Under the pieces are notes generated by a model. It made no database searches and had not been told where the DNA came from. It worked only from the letters and a program-made list of their open reading frames with translations. Shown here in pieces: positions 16,650-26,480 of a stretch of DNA of 64,000 bases (positions are counted from its first letter, which is position 1; each line of letters begins with the position of its first letter). The position numbers and the translations under genes were made by a program. Location: NCBI GenBank assembly GCA_964655485.1, contig CAZZMS010000090.1:1-64000 (forward strand), given 5' to 3'. The DNA is from JANWYU01 sp964655485. GTDB taxonomy: Bacteria; Bdellovibrionota; Bdellovibrionia; Bdellovibrionales; Bdellovibrionaceae.

Positions 16650-18465
16650 TCTCGTTCTCTAAGTCGAAGTTCGATTGATAACTCTGTGTAGACCATTGAG
16701 GAATCATCTCGATGAGTTTCCCATTTTCGATGCGAAACACACGGTCTGCGTAAGTCATGGTTTCGCGACGATGGCACACCATGATTCTTGTGGCTTTGTG
16801 CGGAGAGCTTTTTATTTGTTCAAGAATATTTTTTTCGGTGAGGATATCTAATGCGCTGAAAGAATCATCAAAGAGAAAAATCGGTGTTTGTTTATCCAGT
16901 AAGCGAGCCAAATTGAGGCGTTGTTTTTGGCCTCCTGACAGATTGACTCCTCTTTCTCCGATGAGAGTATCCAGGCCGGCATCAAGTCGCTCCGCTACAG
17001 GATCGAACTGAGCACATAAGAGTCGCTCGTAAAGCAGGTGATCATCAGTCTTCTCTGCATCATACTCTAAGTGAAGGTTGTCGCGCATACTGCTTGAGAT
17101 GAGGAAGGATTCTTGGGGTGAATAGGTGAAAAATAATTTCCATAATTTTCGCGGAAAGTTCAGGAGAGAAAGAGGGCCTATCTGATAGATCTCAAAATGG
17201 GCGTCGGTTTCGCCCATTAAAGAATTAAGAAGCAGGCTTTTTCCTGCTCCCACCGCCCCTGTTATGGCAATCCATTCTCCGCTTTTTACCTCGAAGGAAA
17301 TCCCTTCAAGGATTTTTTTATTGGCCAGCTCAAGAGTGAGTCCCTGTACTTTTAAGCTCCCTAAATGAGAGCCTTTTTTCAAAATTATGCTATTTAGCCA
17401 ATCAATCAGCTCGACTTCGGTTTGCGGAGACTTTGAGTCTTGGGGGTCAAGCTTCAAACTCCGATGGACGTAAGTGTAAATGTTAGAAATCGTCCCCTGG
17501 TCTAACTCTCTGTTGAAATCTGGGGGGGAGTTTAATTGGTGAAAGGTATTATAAATTCGCTGAATCGAGGTCCAAGCGTCAAAAACAAAGGTAAAAAACC
17601 AGGGTAGCTGCCGAAAACTACGTGTCAAAAAGACACTCACAATCCAGTAAATGCCTAGAATGTTACCAGGGCTCATCGACGAGCTTCGCCATAAAAAAAA
17701 CGCCGTAAAAATGAAAGTCATCGTACTAGCTAGGGTGTTCATGGTTTGTCCGTTAGTCAGCATACCCAAGCGATTTTCTGTTTCTATCTCACGGGCCTTT
17801 CGAATGTTTTGCTCAAAGCGAGACGATAAATTGAGCAAACGAATCCAGCGGATGTTTTGAATCCATTCATTAATTAGCCCCACTCGCTTCGCTGCCAGTT
17901 CTTTAAAGCGCTTGAAAAAGAGACTTTGTCGAAAGGCGAGAAGAAGGTTTAGCAGGGTGAAAATGGTAAGACTGAGTAGAAGATCTACGGCAGGCACATG
18001 AAAAATCTTGTGCAGCGCTAGGGGGGCCAAGATTAAGGGAAATAGAATATTGAGTCCCTGCGGAAGACTTTGCTCAAGTAAAATCGTGCTGGAGGGAATG
18101 TCGGTAGCATAGATGGCGATAAGCTCTCCAATGCTCTTACCCTTCCGGTCGATGGAGCGCAGATTTAGTAGGTGAAGGTAGAGTTGTTTAGAGAGAAGGG
18201 CTTGAGTTTCGTTCGCTATTTTTTGACAGGATAAGTTAAGCCCCTGATATAAAAAAAAATAGCTAAGTAATGAGCCAGCCGCAGCTATCAGCCAAGTCCA
18301 TTGAACTTGCGTGGACAAAGAGTCAAAAAAAGCTTTTTGCAGCAGAGGTGTCGCTATACCCAGGGTACTCACAACAAGCGCAAGTGCGACAACGCCTATT
18401 TTATAGAGGGGACGATAAAGTAACATCCACCACAGCAATTGATGGGCACTTTGCCAAGGGAGCAT
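16633..18465 (-). CDS. ABC exporter half-transporter, MRP NBD1-like
   Basis: A 610-residue protein, first gene of the pair. The membrane domain spans about residues 10-310. The nucleotide-binding domain has Walker A GAVGAGKS near 403, GERGVNLSGGQKQRLNLAR near 503 and Walker B FLFDDSFSALD near 531. The glutamate after the Walker B aspartate is replaced by Asp, so this site should be weak or non-hydrolytic, as in asymmetric exporters and the first domain of MRPs. With its neighbour it gives one degenerate and one canonical motif set. No ribosome site is obvious before the ATG. Confidence 0.85.
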   Translation of the reverse strand: MLPWQSAHQLLWWMLLYRPLYKIGVVALALVVSTLGIATPLLQKAFFDSLSTQVQWTWLIAAAGSLLSYFFLYQGLNLSCQKIANETQALLSKQLYLHLLNLRSIDRKGKSIGELIAIYATDIPSSTILLEQSLPQGLNILFPLILAPLALHKIFHVPAVDLLLSLTIFTLLNLLLAFRQSLFFKRFKELAAKRVGLINEWIQNIRWIRLLNLSSRFEQNIRKAREIETENRLGMLTNGQTMNTLASTMTFIFTAFFLWRSSSMSPGNILGIYWIVSVFLTRSFRQLPWFFTFVFDAWTSIQRIYNTFHQLNSPPDFNRELDQGTISNIYTYVHRSLKLDPQDSKSPQTEVELIDWLNSIILKKGSHLGSLKVQGLTLELANKKILEGISFEVKSGEWIAITGAVGAGKSLLLNSLMGETDAHFEIYQIGPLSLLNFPRKLWKLFFTYSPQESFLISSSMRDNLHLEYDAEKTDDHLLYERLLCAQFDPVAERLDAGLDTLIGERGVNLSGGQKQRLNLARLLDKQTPIFLFDDSFSALDILTEKNILEQIKSSPHKATRIMVCHRRETMTYADRVFRIENGKLIEMIPQWSTQSYQSNFDLENENEIKH

Positions 18466-18587
18466 GGGGTTTTAAACTACCAGAACCTCCGGGTCTTAGC
18501 ATCCTCTAAGGGAAGATTCTTGCCATGAGGCATTAGCCTTGATGAAATGACAAATCAAAGGCGAGATACGGGAAGAGGACAAGATTG

Positions 18588-19814
18588 GTGAGGCAAACTC
18601 GTCGTGATTTTATTAAAAATGTGGGCTGGGGTCTAGGTTCAGCGGCCCTGCTTGAAGCGTGCACTACCCTGGATCAGTTGTTTTTTGGGGAGTCGGCTGA
18701 TTTACGTTCAAAAGTCGCGATTATTGGTGCGGGGCTTAGTGGCCTGTTATGCGCTTGGGAGCTTAAAAAACGTAAAGTCCCTTTTGTGATTTTTGAGAGT
18801 TCCACACGTTTGGGAGGCCAGATTGTCACCCTGAACTCTCCCGCAGGAGCAGAAAGTTTTTGGGTGGAAATGGGTCCAGGTCAAGGATTTTGGCCAGATA
18901 ACAAAAGGATACTTAGTATTATTCGCGAGCTGCAACTGCAGACCTTGGAGTTACCTGTGGCTCGTCCTGCCAAGGGCTTCGAAGCGGAGCGAGCTTTTAG
19001 CTTGTGGCAGTGGGGCTTACCTCCTGAGGAGTTAGATTCGCAGGGTGGCTTGGGTCAAGACTCTTTGAAAGTTGTTTCCGCCAAAACTTCGCCTTTCCTT
19101 GTGATTGATAAGGGGGCACAAAGACTCATTGAAGCCCTGAGCGGGCAACTTTTTGGTTCTTTTGTGGAGGGATATGTTCGTTTACAGCATGAGTGGATCG
19201 CCGTGGAGCCTAATGGGAATCATTGGGATTTAATTTTTCGCACCCCGCACGGACGCAGAAGATTTGAGGTTGAACAAGTGATTGTAGCTTTTAATCCTTG
19301 GTTACTTTCTCACGTAAAAGGTGCTGAAGCGTGGGTCAGTTGGCCTGGGGGGGGGCCATTGATCCCCTGGTCAAGGGTGGAGCAACGACTTAGGACTTCT
19401 GCGCCTAAAAGCGAAGGTCTCTTGCGTGCGGGTGAGCGTGAGGTTAGTTGGTTTTATACGTGGAGGCGTAAAAATGTGTGGGGGGATGTGAAGTCTCAAG
19501 AAAGTTGGCTCATGTCCCGAGGGCCATCTCAGACCCATGTTAGGCCAGCCTTTTTGCGCTCTGAGGATTCAGGAGTGACTCTCAGTTGGGATTGGGCATG
19601 GCAGAAGGGGGTGCGGGGTTGTAGTCTTCCCCCCGTTCGCAGAGAACGGTGTCCTTCACTTTCTTTACCCGCTTCCTGGCAACATACTCATCTCTGGTTG
19701 CGGGAGTCCAAGGGAGAGGGCTGCTCCAGCCCCTGGGAGCTATGCGCGTGGGCGGCTCAGCAGGTGGCAGAACGAGTCGTTGATACCAGCCTCATAAGTC
19801 GAAAAAGGCTTTGA
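18588..19814 (+). CDS. Tat-exported FAD-dependent oxidoreductase (amine oxidase/protoporphyrinogen oxidase-like)
   Basis: A 408-residue protein beginning with a twin-arginine motif (TRRDFIKN) and a mildly hydrophobic segment, so it should be exported folded with its cofactor. It then has a Rossmann FAD-binding motif, VAIIGAGLSGLLCAWELKKR, near residue 45, and a second GGQIV element typical of flavin amine oxidases. The start could be GTG 18588 or TTG 18585; both follow AGAGGA. A run of nine G bases at 19347-19355, within the codons for PGGGP, could be phase-variable. The substrate is unknown. Confidence 0.75.
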   Translation: MRQTRRDFIKNVGWGLGSAALLEACTTLDQLFFGESADLRSKVAIIGAGLSGLLCAWELKKRKVPFVIFESSTRLGGQIVTLNSPAGAESFWVEMGPGQGFWPDNKRILSIIRELQLQTLELPVARPAKGFEAERAFSLWQWGLPPEELDSQGGLGQDSLKVVSAKTSPFLVIDKGAQRLIEALSGQLFGSFVEGYVRLQHEWIAVEPNGNHWDLIFRTPHGRRRFEVEQVIVAFNPWLLSHVKGAEAWVSWPGGGPLIPWSRVEQRLRTSAPKSEGLLRAGEREVSWFYTWRRKNVWGDVKSQESWLMSRGPSQTHVRPAFLRSEDSGVTLSWDWAWQKGVRGCSLPPVRRERCPSLSLPASWQHTHLWLRESKGEGCSSPWELCAWAAQQVAERVVDTSLISRKRL

Positions 19815-19909
19815 GTTTTCTGTTTTTTTTCAGGTCACCGGGGGAGAGTTGGCTTTTTGTGCTCTCATCTGTTAGGTCATAGAGACACTAGCTGGAGAAA
19901 GAGGCCACC

Positions 19910-20584
19910 ATGTCAAAAAATAGCATTGAGACTAGGATCTCGGATCAGGTGATTGCGAAAGCTTTGAGTCTGGTTACCCCCACGCCTACGTTAAAGAGCG
20001 CGGGTAAAACACCGGAACAAAAAATTGAGCGCATCACATCGCTGATGGCGCAGGTTCTAGAAGAGTTAGGTTTAGATCTCAGTGATGACAGTTTAAAAGA
20101 TACGCCTCGCCGGATCGCCAAGATGTACGTCAATGAAATTTTTTGGGGACTTGACGAAAAAAGCTTTCCCAAAATGACAGTCATCTCTAACAAAATGGAA
20201 TATGAGCAAATGGTGCAAGTGCGTGGCATTAAAGTGATGAGTATGTGCGAGCATCATTTTATGCCTATCCATGGTGTGGCCACCGTGGCGTATATTCCCA
20301 ATAAAAAAGTCGTTGGCTTATCCAAGATCAATCGATTAGTGGATTATTTTTGCCGCAGGCCTCAGGTGCAGGAACGTCTGACCAAGCAGATCGCTGATAT
20401 GCTCCAGCAGTTACTGCAAACGGAACATGTGGCCGTCCATATCGAAGCCAAGCATTATTGTGTGATCGCTCGTGGGGTGGAGGATGTACAATCCACCACG
20501 GTGACCACAGACCTACGTGGACATTTTTTGAGTTTGCCGCACACTCGTCAGGAGTTTCTTAGTTCGGTGAGTCGGTGGGATTAA
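19910..20584 (+). CDS. folE: GTP cyclohydrolase I
   Basis: A 224-residue enzyme that converts GTP to 7,8-dihydroneopterin triphosphate, the entry to folate and also to queuosine precursors. The zinc and catalytic residues are visible in MCEHHFMPIHG (Cys113, His115, His116) and in KHYCVIARGV near residue 183. The family motifs DTPRRIAKMY and VVGLSKINRLVDYFCRRPQ are intact. Length is normal. It stands alone, with a strong hairpin just after the stop. Confidence 0.95.
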   Translation: MSKNSIETRISDQVIAKALSLVTPTPTLKSAGKTPEQKIERITSLMAQVLEELGLDLSDDSLKDTPRRIAKMYVNEIFWGLDEKSFPKMTVISNKMEYEQMVQVRGIKVMSMCEHHFMPIHGVATVAYIPNKKVVGLSKINRLVDYFCRRPQVQERLTKQIADMLQQLLQTEHVAVHIEAKHYCVIARGVEDVQSTTVTTDLRGHFLSLPHTRQEFLSSVSRWD

Positions 20585-20586
20585 GT

Positions 20587-20618
20587 ACAAAGTCCTCGTT
20601 GTCAGACGAGGGCTTTGT
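20587..20618 (+). terminator. Hairpin between convergent folE and the large lipoprotein gene
   Basis: ACAAAGTCCTCGT at 20587-20599 pairs with ACGAGGGCTTTGT at 20606-20618 over 13 positions with one G-T pair and a 6 nt loop. It sits 3 nt after the folE stop and before the end of the convergent gene, so it could terminate both, although no long T run follows on either strand. Confidence 0.6.
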
Positions 20619-20641
20619 GATTTCTGAGGTTATCATGCGTA

Positions 20642-23600
20642 TTACTTGGCTAAAGCCATAGGAATTTGCGATTTCCATGCGGTCCCGAAGTAAATATCGT
20701 AACTGTTGCAACCTTGAGCGGGGCAAGTGCTGGGTCCGTAGAACTTAGCCTGGTAACGGATTTGGTTACCATTGTTCCATTGTTTGCTGGCAGGAAGTTC
20801 ATCGTATTTGACAGAGATACGAGTGACATGAGCTTGGCTCAATGAAACTAACTCGTCTTTCTCACTCACGCCATTATGATTGCGATCGAACCAAACTATG
20901 AGGCGAGAGAAAATAGGATCTTTTTCATTAATTTCTCCATCTCGGTTTTCATCGTATTGAGCCAAAGCAGCATACCCGTTCGGTGCGTATTCTCCGGTAC
21001 GGTGGAGAGTCATGAATTCACCAAACAACTCACCACCATGATCTATTCGACTGTTACCATTCAGATCCAGGGCTAATAATCCCACGTGCTCCGTTTCTTT
21101 AATCCAGCCAATTTGCTGTTTAAAACCCAGCTGGGCGAGATCAAATTGAATCATAGACTCAGTACTCGATATAGTTTGAGGTAATCCTCGGCTTACGAAA
21201 TCTAACACAACAGGTGAGTACAAGGTCATGGAGTAGGTTTGAGCTGTGCCACGGGTTTCTGCTCCTGAGTTGGCAACGTAGATGGGGGTGAGGGAAATTA
21301 TGCCCTCTTGATAGGCGTATCCTCGTTGAACAGCAGGATCTAGGATGCCAGGAACTTGCGCATCAAATACGCCTTGTCTGTGGTTACCATCAACAATCCG
21401 TCGGATGGGGAAGGAGTTACTAGCAGGGCCCCGGAAGTCAATCGTTCGGACTACAGAGGCGTTGATTGTTGATTTAAACTCAATTTTGTGCGCAGATCCC
21501 CAAATGCGGTATAGGACATTATCTTTGTGTTGTGAACCTTGACGGAAATTGAACATACACTGGTCTGACCAAATATTGTTACCCGACGTGATACCCCAGT
21601 GACCAACAAACGCATTGCCATTAGGTAAATTAGCAACACTGTTCATGGTACCAAAGCAGGTAGCATTCCCTTGGGTAACATGGCGGACAGCTAGAAGGCG
21701 TGGAGTGAAGGGCTCCTCAATTTGATTGCGGCCAGAATTGTTGATTTGCTGGATAAGGTTGTGAATGTTCTGGTCAATATTTGCAGCCGCTTGTACGCGT
21801 TGTCTCAGTTCAGGTGATGCTAAAGGATCGGTCATGGCTAGGGCTGCCACATATCCCATCGCATCACGCAGTTGATTGATTTGATTGGCCATGGCAGCAT
21901 TTTGCTGCTGTCGAGTAGCAATTTCGTTTTGTAGTTGAGTTCTTACGTTAGCTAGCCCCGTGTTCATGGCAGCCATGTTGTCACGGAATTGGGCTAGGTA
22001 AGCTTGGAACTGATTCTGGAATCCATTTTGAATACTCAGGTCACGTTGGATCGCAATCAAATCCTCAACCTCATTATTGAGCAGAGCGTGTCTTCTTTCA
22101 GTGACTGCTAAATCCACCAAACGGTTCACAATCTCAGCTAAACGAGCGTCGGAGGTATCTCGCCCTGAGGCTGTGGACGCTAAAATGAGGGTGTGCAAGG
22201 CGCCTAATTTAGCGAACACATCTTTGGCGTCTTTGACCAAAAGACTAGCCAGTCGCTCAAGAGTAGCATTCTGACTAAGCTGTGTGCGATGAGCAGCAAA
22301 GCGGCTATCATTCAACAACATATTGCGGGCGAACTGATCAATAGCATTCAAGCAAGCCACATTGACTTGTTGCGCAGGATCCAAGCGATAATCAAAAATT
22401 CGCGCCAAAAGAGCTTGTTGAAAGCTATTGGATGAAACCACGCCTTGATGGTTGAAAAAGATGCTGTTGTTTTGTGCGTTACTTGAGCGAATACCACCCA
22501 CGAGAGCTCGCAGATAAGCGATAGCTAGGATTTCATGAGTATCTCTTCCTACAATGTTGGTGAAAGGGGTTTGACGGACTTGCACTTGACACTGAGGCCC
22601 TACTTGTTGCCCGAACTCGACATCATAAAAGGGGCGATTGTTTTGGTTCGGATTTAATGTTTTAAAGACCTCGGTAATAATATCGAAACTGCTAACGGCA
22701 ATACCGCGTGCAAGTAAGGTCGCCAATTCAGTATGACGATCCGCCAGTTGAGCCCTAGTGAGATCCACAGAGTAACCCATGGCAGCAGCGATGGCATTTG
22801 TTAGGAGATCTGTTTTAGCGGCTCGCTCAGCTCCAACAGCGGCAAGTTCGGCGCTACGTTGAGATAACTGGTTAGCGATTTCTTGGCCTGAAGCCGAAGC
22901 TAATCCAGCCATGCTTCTTGCGATATCCATAAAACGAGACTCCGTAGTCTGTTTCAGGCGATTGATCTGTTGATTGAGTTCTTGTTCGGTGAGTTGAAAT
23001 CTTTGCGCTACGGAACGCTTTTCTTCCTCGAAATCCGCACGGAGTGAGGCAATTTGACGTGAAAGGTTTCCAGAAACTTCGTTGATGCGAGTGGCGAGAG
23101 CGACGTCGTTAAGAGCGAGAGAGTAAGTGACTCCGTATAGACCACAATGTTTCCAAGGCTCGTTAGGACAGTTGGCAGCAGAGCCATTTGAGGAGGATTG
23201 AGATTGATTTTGAATTAACCCCAAAATTTGCTGAACATTTGGGTCGGATAAACCTGTCAGACACTCAGGACGACATTGGTTACCACCGTAAATAGCTCGA
23301 GCATGAAGTTCTGATTGCTTGGCGAGATAATTAATAGCGATCTCCTGACGCATATTGAGTAGAATCTCTAGACGATCTTTACCTGACATATTTTGCCAGT
23401 GGGAGCAATCTTGTGGGCGCGTGTGTCCTTGGCAAGCACCACAGAAAGTAGGATAACGAGCGACACATACCGAATACAGCACTTGTTCTTTGGAGCGGAC
23501 GCAAGCCTCACTAACAGAAACGCCCAAGCCAGGAAGTTGGGCAACGCCGAACATTTGCGCTCCCTCCCGAATAACCATGTCTTCCTCACAAGACCACGCT

Positions 23601-24634
23601 TGCACCATCTGTTGATAGTTTTCGTTACCCGCAGTGCGAATTTGTTGCAACTCGTTTTGAATGTTAGAGATATCACTTTCAACTCGCTGAGACAGGGAAT
23701 TCAATTGTTGAGTGGTTTGTTGGAGTTGCAGGGTGAGTACGATCACAGATTCCCTCAGCTCGTTGATGCGCGTGAGGTTCGAATTAGCAATGGCCCGGAC
23801 GGCGTCAATATTCAACTGTAAGTCCTCACGAGTTTCACGAATTTTGTTGAGGAGCTCTGAGCGCAATTGAGCTAAGCCTTGCTCCATATCTCGGCGTAAC
23901 GTAAGGATTTCCCTCTGTCTTGCATCGCGTTCAGCAGAGATTTGTTGGTTGAGGTCAGCGATTTGGGCCTGACGAGCACTGACTTCTTGATCAAGTCTTT
24001 GGCCTAATTGATTTAATCGCTGATCAAGTTCGGCACGAAGTTGGGGAATAATTTGCTCCCGAACCTCGCGAAGTGAGTTCTGTAGAGCATTAACATCTTG
24101 GCGTAATTGCAGAACTTGTCTTTTGGTCTCTTCAAGATCAGCTCGAACTTCACCAATATCTGATTTCAGGATAAGAAAATTATTCAAGTCCCGAGCGCGC
24201 GCCAACAGGTCAACGAGCTCCGTGTATTTTTTCAATACTTCGGGAGAGTTGCTGGCTAATCGTTGTTGAAATAAAAGATTTCTGATCTCTGTAACGTTTT
24301 GCGAGATGGCCTCAGCGATGGAGCGGATGGCTTGGCCGATCGTGACTTGATTGGAGGAGCCCGATATGGCGCCAACACTGTTAGCCGCACTGATTTGTGT
24401 GTCTAGCAAATGTTGGTAACGCGACAGGCTGTACGAAAGCTCTGCTTGAGTGGCCTCACCATTTTGTAGGCGTGTGAAAAGTTCATTTTCGGTAACATCC
24501 ATGGCAGCAAAGGAAGACATATCCGAAGTGCCATTGATTGCCGATCGGCCACAGTTTTGGTAGCTGAACGCGAGGCCCGCGACTGTCCCAAGTAGCCCGA
24601 CGGTTTTTACAGCATTTCTCAAGCTTCTTTTCAT
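20642..24634 (-). CDS. Very large coiled-coil lipoprotein with C-terminal EF-hand-like repeats
   Basis: A 1330-residue exported protein with a hydrophobic N-terminus ending in FSYQNC (Cys28), a lipidation site of the kind common in Bdellovibrio-like lipoproteins. Residues of about 140-360 form a long heptad-rich coiled coil full of Gln, Arg, Glu and Leu. A Cys-rich patch (CGACQGHTRPQDC) follows near 400, then more coiled coil from about 530-640 and 880-970. Near residues 1190-1270 there are three Ca-binding-like loops (DLNGNSRIDHGG, DENRDGEINEKD, DRNHNGVSEKDE). It may be a surface fibre or adhesin. No family is recognised; it stands alone between hairpins and a long upstream region. Confidence 0.7.
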   Translation of the reverse strand: MKRSLRNAVKTVGLLGTVAGLAFSYQNCGRSAINGTSDMSSFAAMDVTENELFTRLQNGEATQAELSYSLSRYQHLLDTQISAANSVGAISGSSNQVTIGQAIRSIAEAISQNVTEIRNLLFQQRLASNSPEVLKKYTELVDLLARARDLNNFLILKSDIGEVRADLEETKRQVLQLRQDVNALQNSLREVREQIIPQLRAELDQRLNQLGQRLDQEVSARQAQIADLNQQISAERDARQREILTLRRDMEQGLAQLRSELLNKIRETREDLQLNIDAVRAIANSNLTRINELRESVIVLTLQLQQTTQQLNSLSQRVESDISNIQNELQQIRTAGNENYQQMVQAWSCEEDMVIREGAQMFGVAQLPGLGVSVSEACVRSKEQVLYSVCVARYPTFCGACQGHTRPQDCSHWQNMSGKDRLEILLNMRQEIAINYLAKQSELHARAIYGGNQCRPECLTGLSDPNVQQILGLIQNQSQSSSNGSAANCPNEPWKHCGLYGVTYSLALNDVALATRINEVSGNLSRQIASLRADFEEEKRSVAQRFQLTEQELNQQINRLKQTTESRFMDIARSMAGLASASGQEIANQLSQRSAELAAVGAERAAKTDLLTNAIAAAMGYSVDLTRAQLADRHTELATLLARGIAVSSFDIITEVFKTLNPNQNNRPFYDVEFGQQVGPQCQVQVRQTPFTNIVGRDTHEILAIAYLRALVGGIRSSNAQNNSIFFNHQGVVSSNSFQQALLARIFDYRLDPAQQVNVACLNAIDQFARNMLLNDSRFAAHRTQLSQNATLERLASLLVKDAKDVFAKLGALHTLILASTASGRDTSDARLAEIVNRLVDLAVTERRHALLNNEVEDLIAIQRDLSIQNGFQNQFQAYLAQFRDNMAAMNTGLANVRTQLQNEIATRQQQNAAMANQINQLRDAMGYVAALAMTDPLASPELRQRVQAAANIDQNIHNLIQQINNSGRNQIEEPFTPRLLAVRHVTQGNATCFGTMNSVANLPNGNAFVGHWGITSGNNIWSDQCMFNFRQGSQHKDNVLYRIWGSAHKIEFKSTINASVVRTIDFRGPASNSFPIRRIVDGNHRQGVFDAQVPGILDPAVQRGYAYQEGIISLTPIYVANSGAETRGTAQTYSMTLYSPVVLDFVSRGLPQTISSTESMIQFDLAQLGFKQQIGWIKETEHVGLLALDLNGNSRIDHGGELFGEFMTLHRTGEYAPNGYAALAQYDENRDGEINEKDPIFSRLIVWFDRNHNGVSEKDELVSLSQAHVTRISVKYDELPASKQWNNGNQIRYQAKFYGPSTCPAQGCNSYDIYFGTAWKSQIPMALAK

Positions 24635-24868
24635 ACTCTCCCCCTTTTTAAGAAAGTAAAAAACTCTCCCTTGCTGTCAGATTACCATAGCTTTTTTATC
24701 GTAATGACAGTGTGCCTAAAAGTGTCTGAGTTTTGAACAAAATGAGTGAACTGGACTCGTCCATCGTGGGGTATTGTGCGGCTTTTGTATCAATCAAAGC
24801 CGATTTGCTCTTTGGTCTAGGTCAATAGACTTTTTGCTTAGATTGTTTTCAACTTCGCCGATGACTGT

Positions 24869-25435
24869 ATGAGGGCGAGAAGTTTTATGTCGGCAGCGAA
24901 AGAACCCAAAAAACTTCTGAGTGTGTCGCGCGCTGAGATGGGGAAGGCGGATACATTACGCTATAACGTTAATTACTATCTCCTTCATGAAGAGTACGAT
25001 CGCGCCGTAAACGAACTGGAAAATTATAAATCGAAAGAGTTCGATCTTCCAAAGTACAAAGAGAAAATTATTCCCTACTTAAATCATGCGATGGATTTAG
25101 TTCGTGCGATACAAGCAAAAAAGAGCCTGTTTGATAACCCCTCACTCACTCGATCAAAGCTGCAAGAATTGCAGGATACCGTTCGCTCGCACTATGATGA
25201 GTTGCAAGCCATGTTTAAAAAAATGGATCAAATTCGCAATCAACTTCAAATGGAAGATGTGCGCTCGACCGTATGGGTGATCCAAGCTCTAGTTTATAGT
25301 GCAGTGGCTATCATCCTTGTCTTTCTCATCAAGGAAATGACGGAGGGCTTGGTTATGAGTTTCGATCTTGTGTGGACTCAGTGGACGAATGACATCGTTA
25401 ACGACTTTTTTGACTGGGTGGATAATAGGTTTTAA
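24869..25435 (+). CDS. Single-pass membrane protein of unknown function with helical cytoplasmic part
   Basis: A 188-residue protein, mostly charged and helical (residues 20-130, with repeated KLQELQD and DELQAMFKKMDQIRNQL heptads). One strong membrane segment lies at about 135-155 (VIQALVYSAVAIILVFLI), and a Trp/Asp-rich tail (WTQWTNDIVNDFFDWVDN) follows. Translation may begin at the second Met (24887) rather than 24869. CTTTGGTCTAG lies at 24810. The 3' end overlaps the convergent ATPase gene by 38 nt. Function unknown. Confidence 0.6.
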   Translation: MRARSFMSAAKEPKKLLSVSRAEMGKADTLRYNVNYYLLHEEYDRAVNELENYKSKEFDLPKYKEKIIPYLNHAMDLVRAIQAKKSLFDNPSLTRSKLQELQDTVRSHYDELQAMFKKMDQIRNQLQMEDVRSTVWVIQALVYSAVAIILVFLIKEMTEGLVMSFDLVWTQWTNDIVNDFFDWVDNRF

Positions 25436-26480
25436 ACCAGTCGTTTTGTAACCAGACCTTAGAAAGCTCCTGGACTTTGTCCCAATCGCTTGCGAAAGTC
25501 TGCGGAAATTCAGGAAACTCTATGACGGGTAAAGATTCCTGGAGATCTTGGATTTGATGTCTAAGCTGCCGTTGCCTTAATTCAAAATAGCGTATCCATT
25601 GGGTTAAAACTTCTGGCGGTTCATTTGCACTTGCCATATTCTTCGGTAACCATGCGGGCCACAAGCGATTGAACAAAACGCCGCCTAAGCTATTCCCACG
25701 CGTTTGTAATTGGCGAATCAAATCTAAAGATTCGCCCACTTTGTTGGGATAGGCAGAGCTTACGAGATAGAATTGGACTTGTGCTGAGGTCATTAATTCA
25801 TCATAAGCTTGCAATCGCCGGCGGAGTTGGGTTTGCCAAAACTGGAGCTGATCAAAAAAATCAGCCAGTTCTCCCATGAACTCACTGCCCGTCAGTAACT
25901 CAAGAGCTTTCAGCAAATGACGAGTTCCTAGTTGTACAAAATGACTTAAAATAGTTTTTTTGGTCGTTTCGGGGCTGGTACTGAACCATTGGACAAAGCG
26001 CTCATCAAGCAGTCGACGTAGTTTTTGTGAGGCATTGAGGAAGTCCATGGCGTGACTTGCCGGAGGGGTATCTAAAACGATGAAGTCCCAGGTGCTTAGC
26101 TCGATTTCGCGATAGACTTTCTCCAGACTTGTAAACTCCTGAGATCCTGCAAGATCGGTGGAGAGCTTTTGATAGAGCCGATTGGCATAAAGCCGCTTCG
26201 CCTTAGACTCATCTTTGAGGCTGCGAGCCACAAATTCATCAAAGATCCATTTACTATCAAGGAGGCTGGCCCAAAGCTCACCTTCAGAGTCCGTAGGGAT
26301 CTTTTGATTTTGTCCATGTGGTCGAAGTCTCAAACTTGTTTTAAGACGTTGGGACGGATCAATGGTTACAACCAGAGTCTTGTAACCAGATCGAGCTAAG
26401 GCTAGAGCAAAGGATGCACTCAGAGATGTTTTTCCAACCCCGCCAGTACCAAGGAAAATACGCAATTGTGTGGATTTCAT
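25398..26480 (-). CDS. ArsA/GET3-family ATPase lacking the signature lysine
   Basis: A 360-residue protein with the deviant Walker A FLGTGGVGKTS near residue 10, an A'-like VVTIDPSQRLKTSL and the switch WDFIVLDTPPASHAMDFL. In most ArsA/GET3 ATPases the P-loop begins KGGVGK, where the first lysine crosses the dimer interface; here that position is Thr. It overlaps the upstream paralogue by 4 nt (ATGA type), so the two products are probably made together and may form a heterodimer in which the partner supplies the lysine. No arsenic genes are nearby. Confidence 0.8.
   Translation of the reverse strand: MKSTQLRIFLGTGGVGKTSLSASFALALARSGYKTLVVTIDPSQRLKTSLRLRPHGQNQKIPTDSEGELWASLLDSKWIFDEFVARSLKDESKAKRLYANRLYQKLSTDLAGSQEFTSLEKVYREIELSTWDFIVLDTPPASHAMDFLNASQKLRRLLDERFVQWFSTSPETTKKTILSHFVQLGTRHLLKALELLTGSEFMGELADFFDQLQFWQTQLRRRLQAYDELMTSAQVQFYLVSSAYPNKVGESLDLIRQLQTRGNSLGGVLFNRLWPAWLPKNMASANEPPEVLTQWIRYFELRQRQLRHQIQDLQESLPVIEFPEFPQTFASDWDKVQELSKVWLQNDWFKTYYPPSQKSR

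Noticed and set aside
23393..23821. 142-codon frame opposite the large lipoprotein gene
   Set aside because: It is a mirror frame of a long coiled-coil gene, with no ribosome site and no sensible composition.
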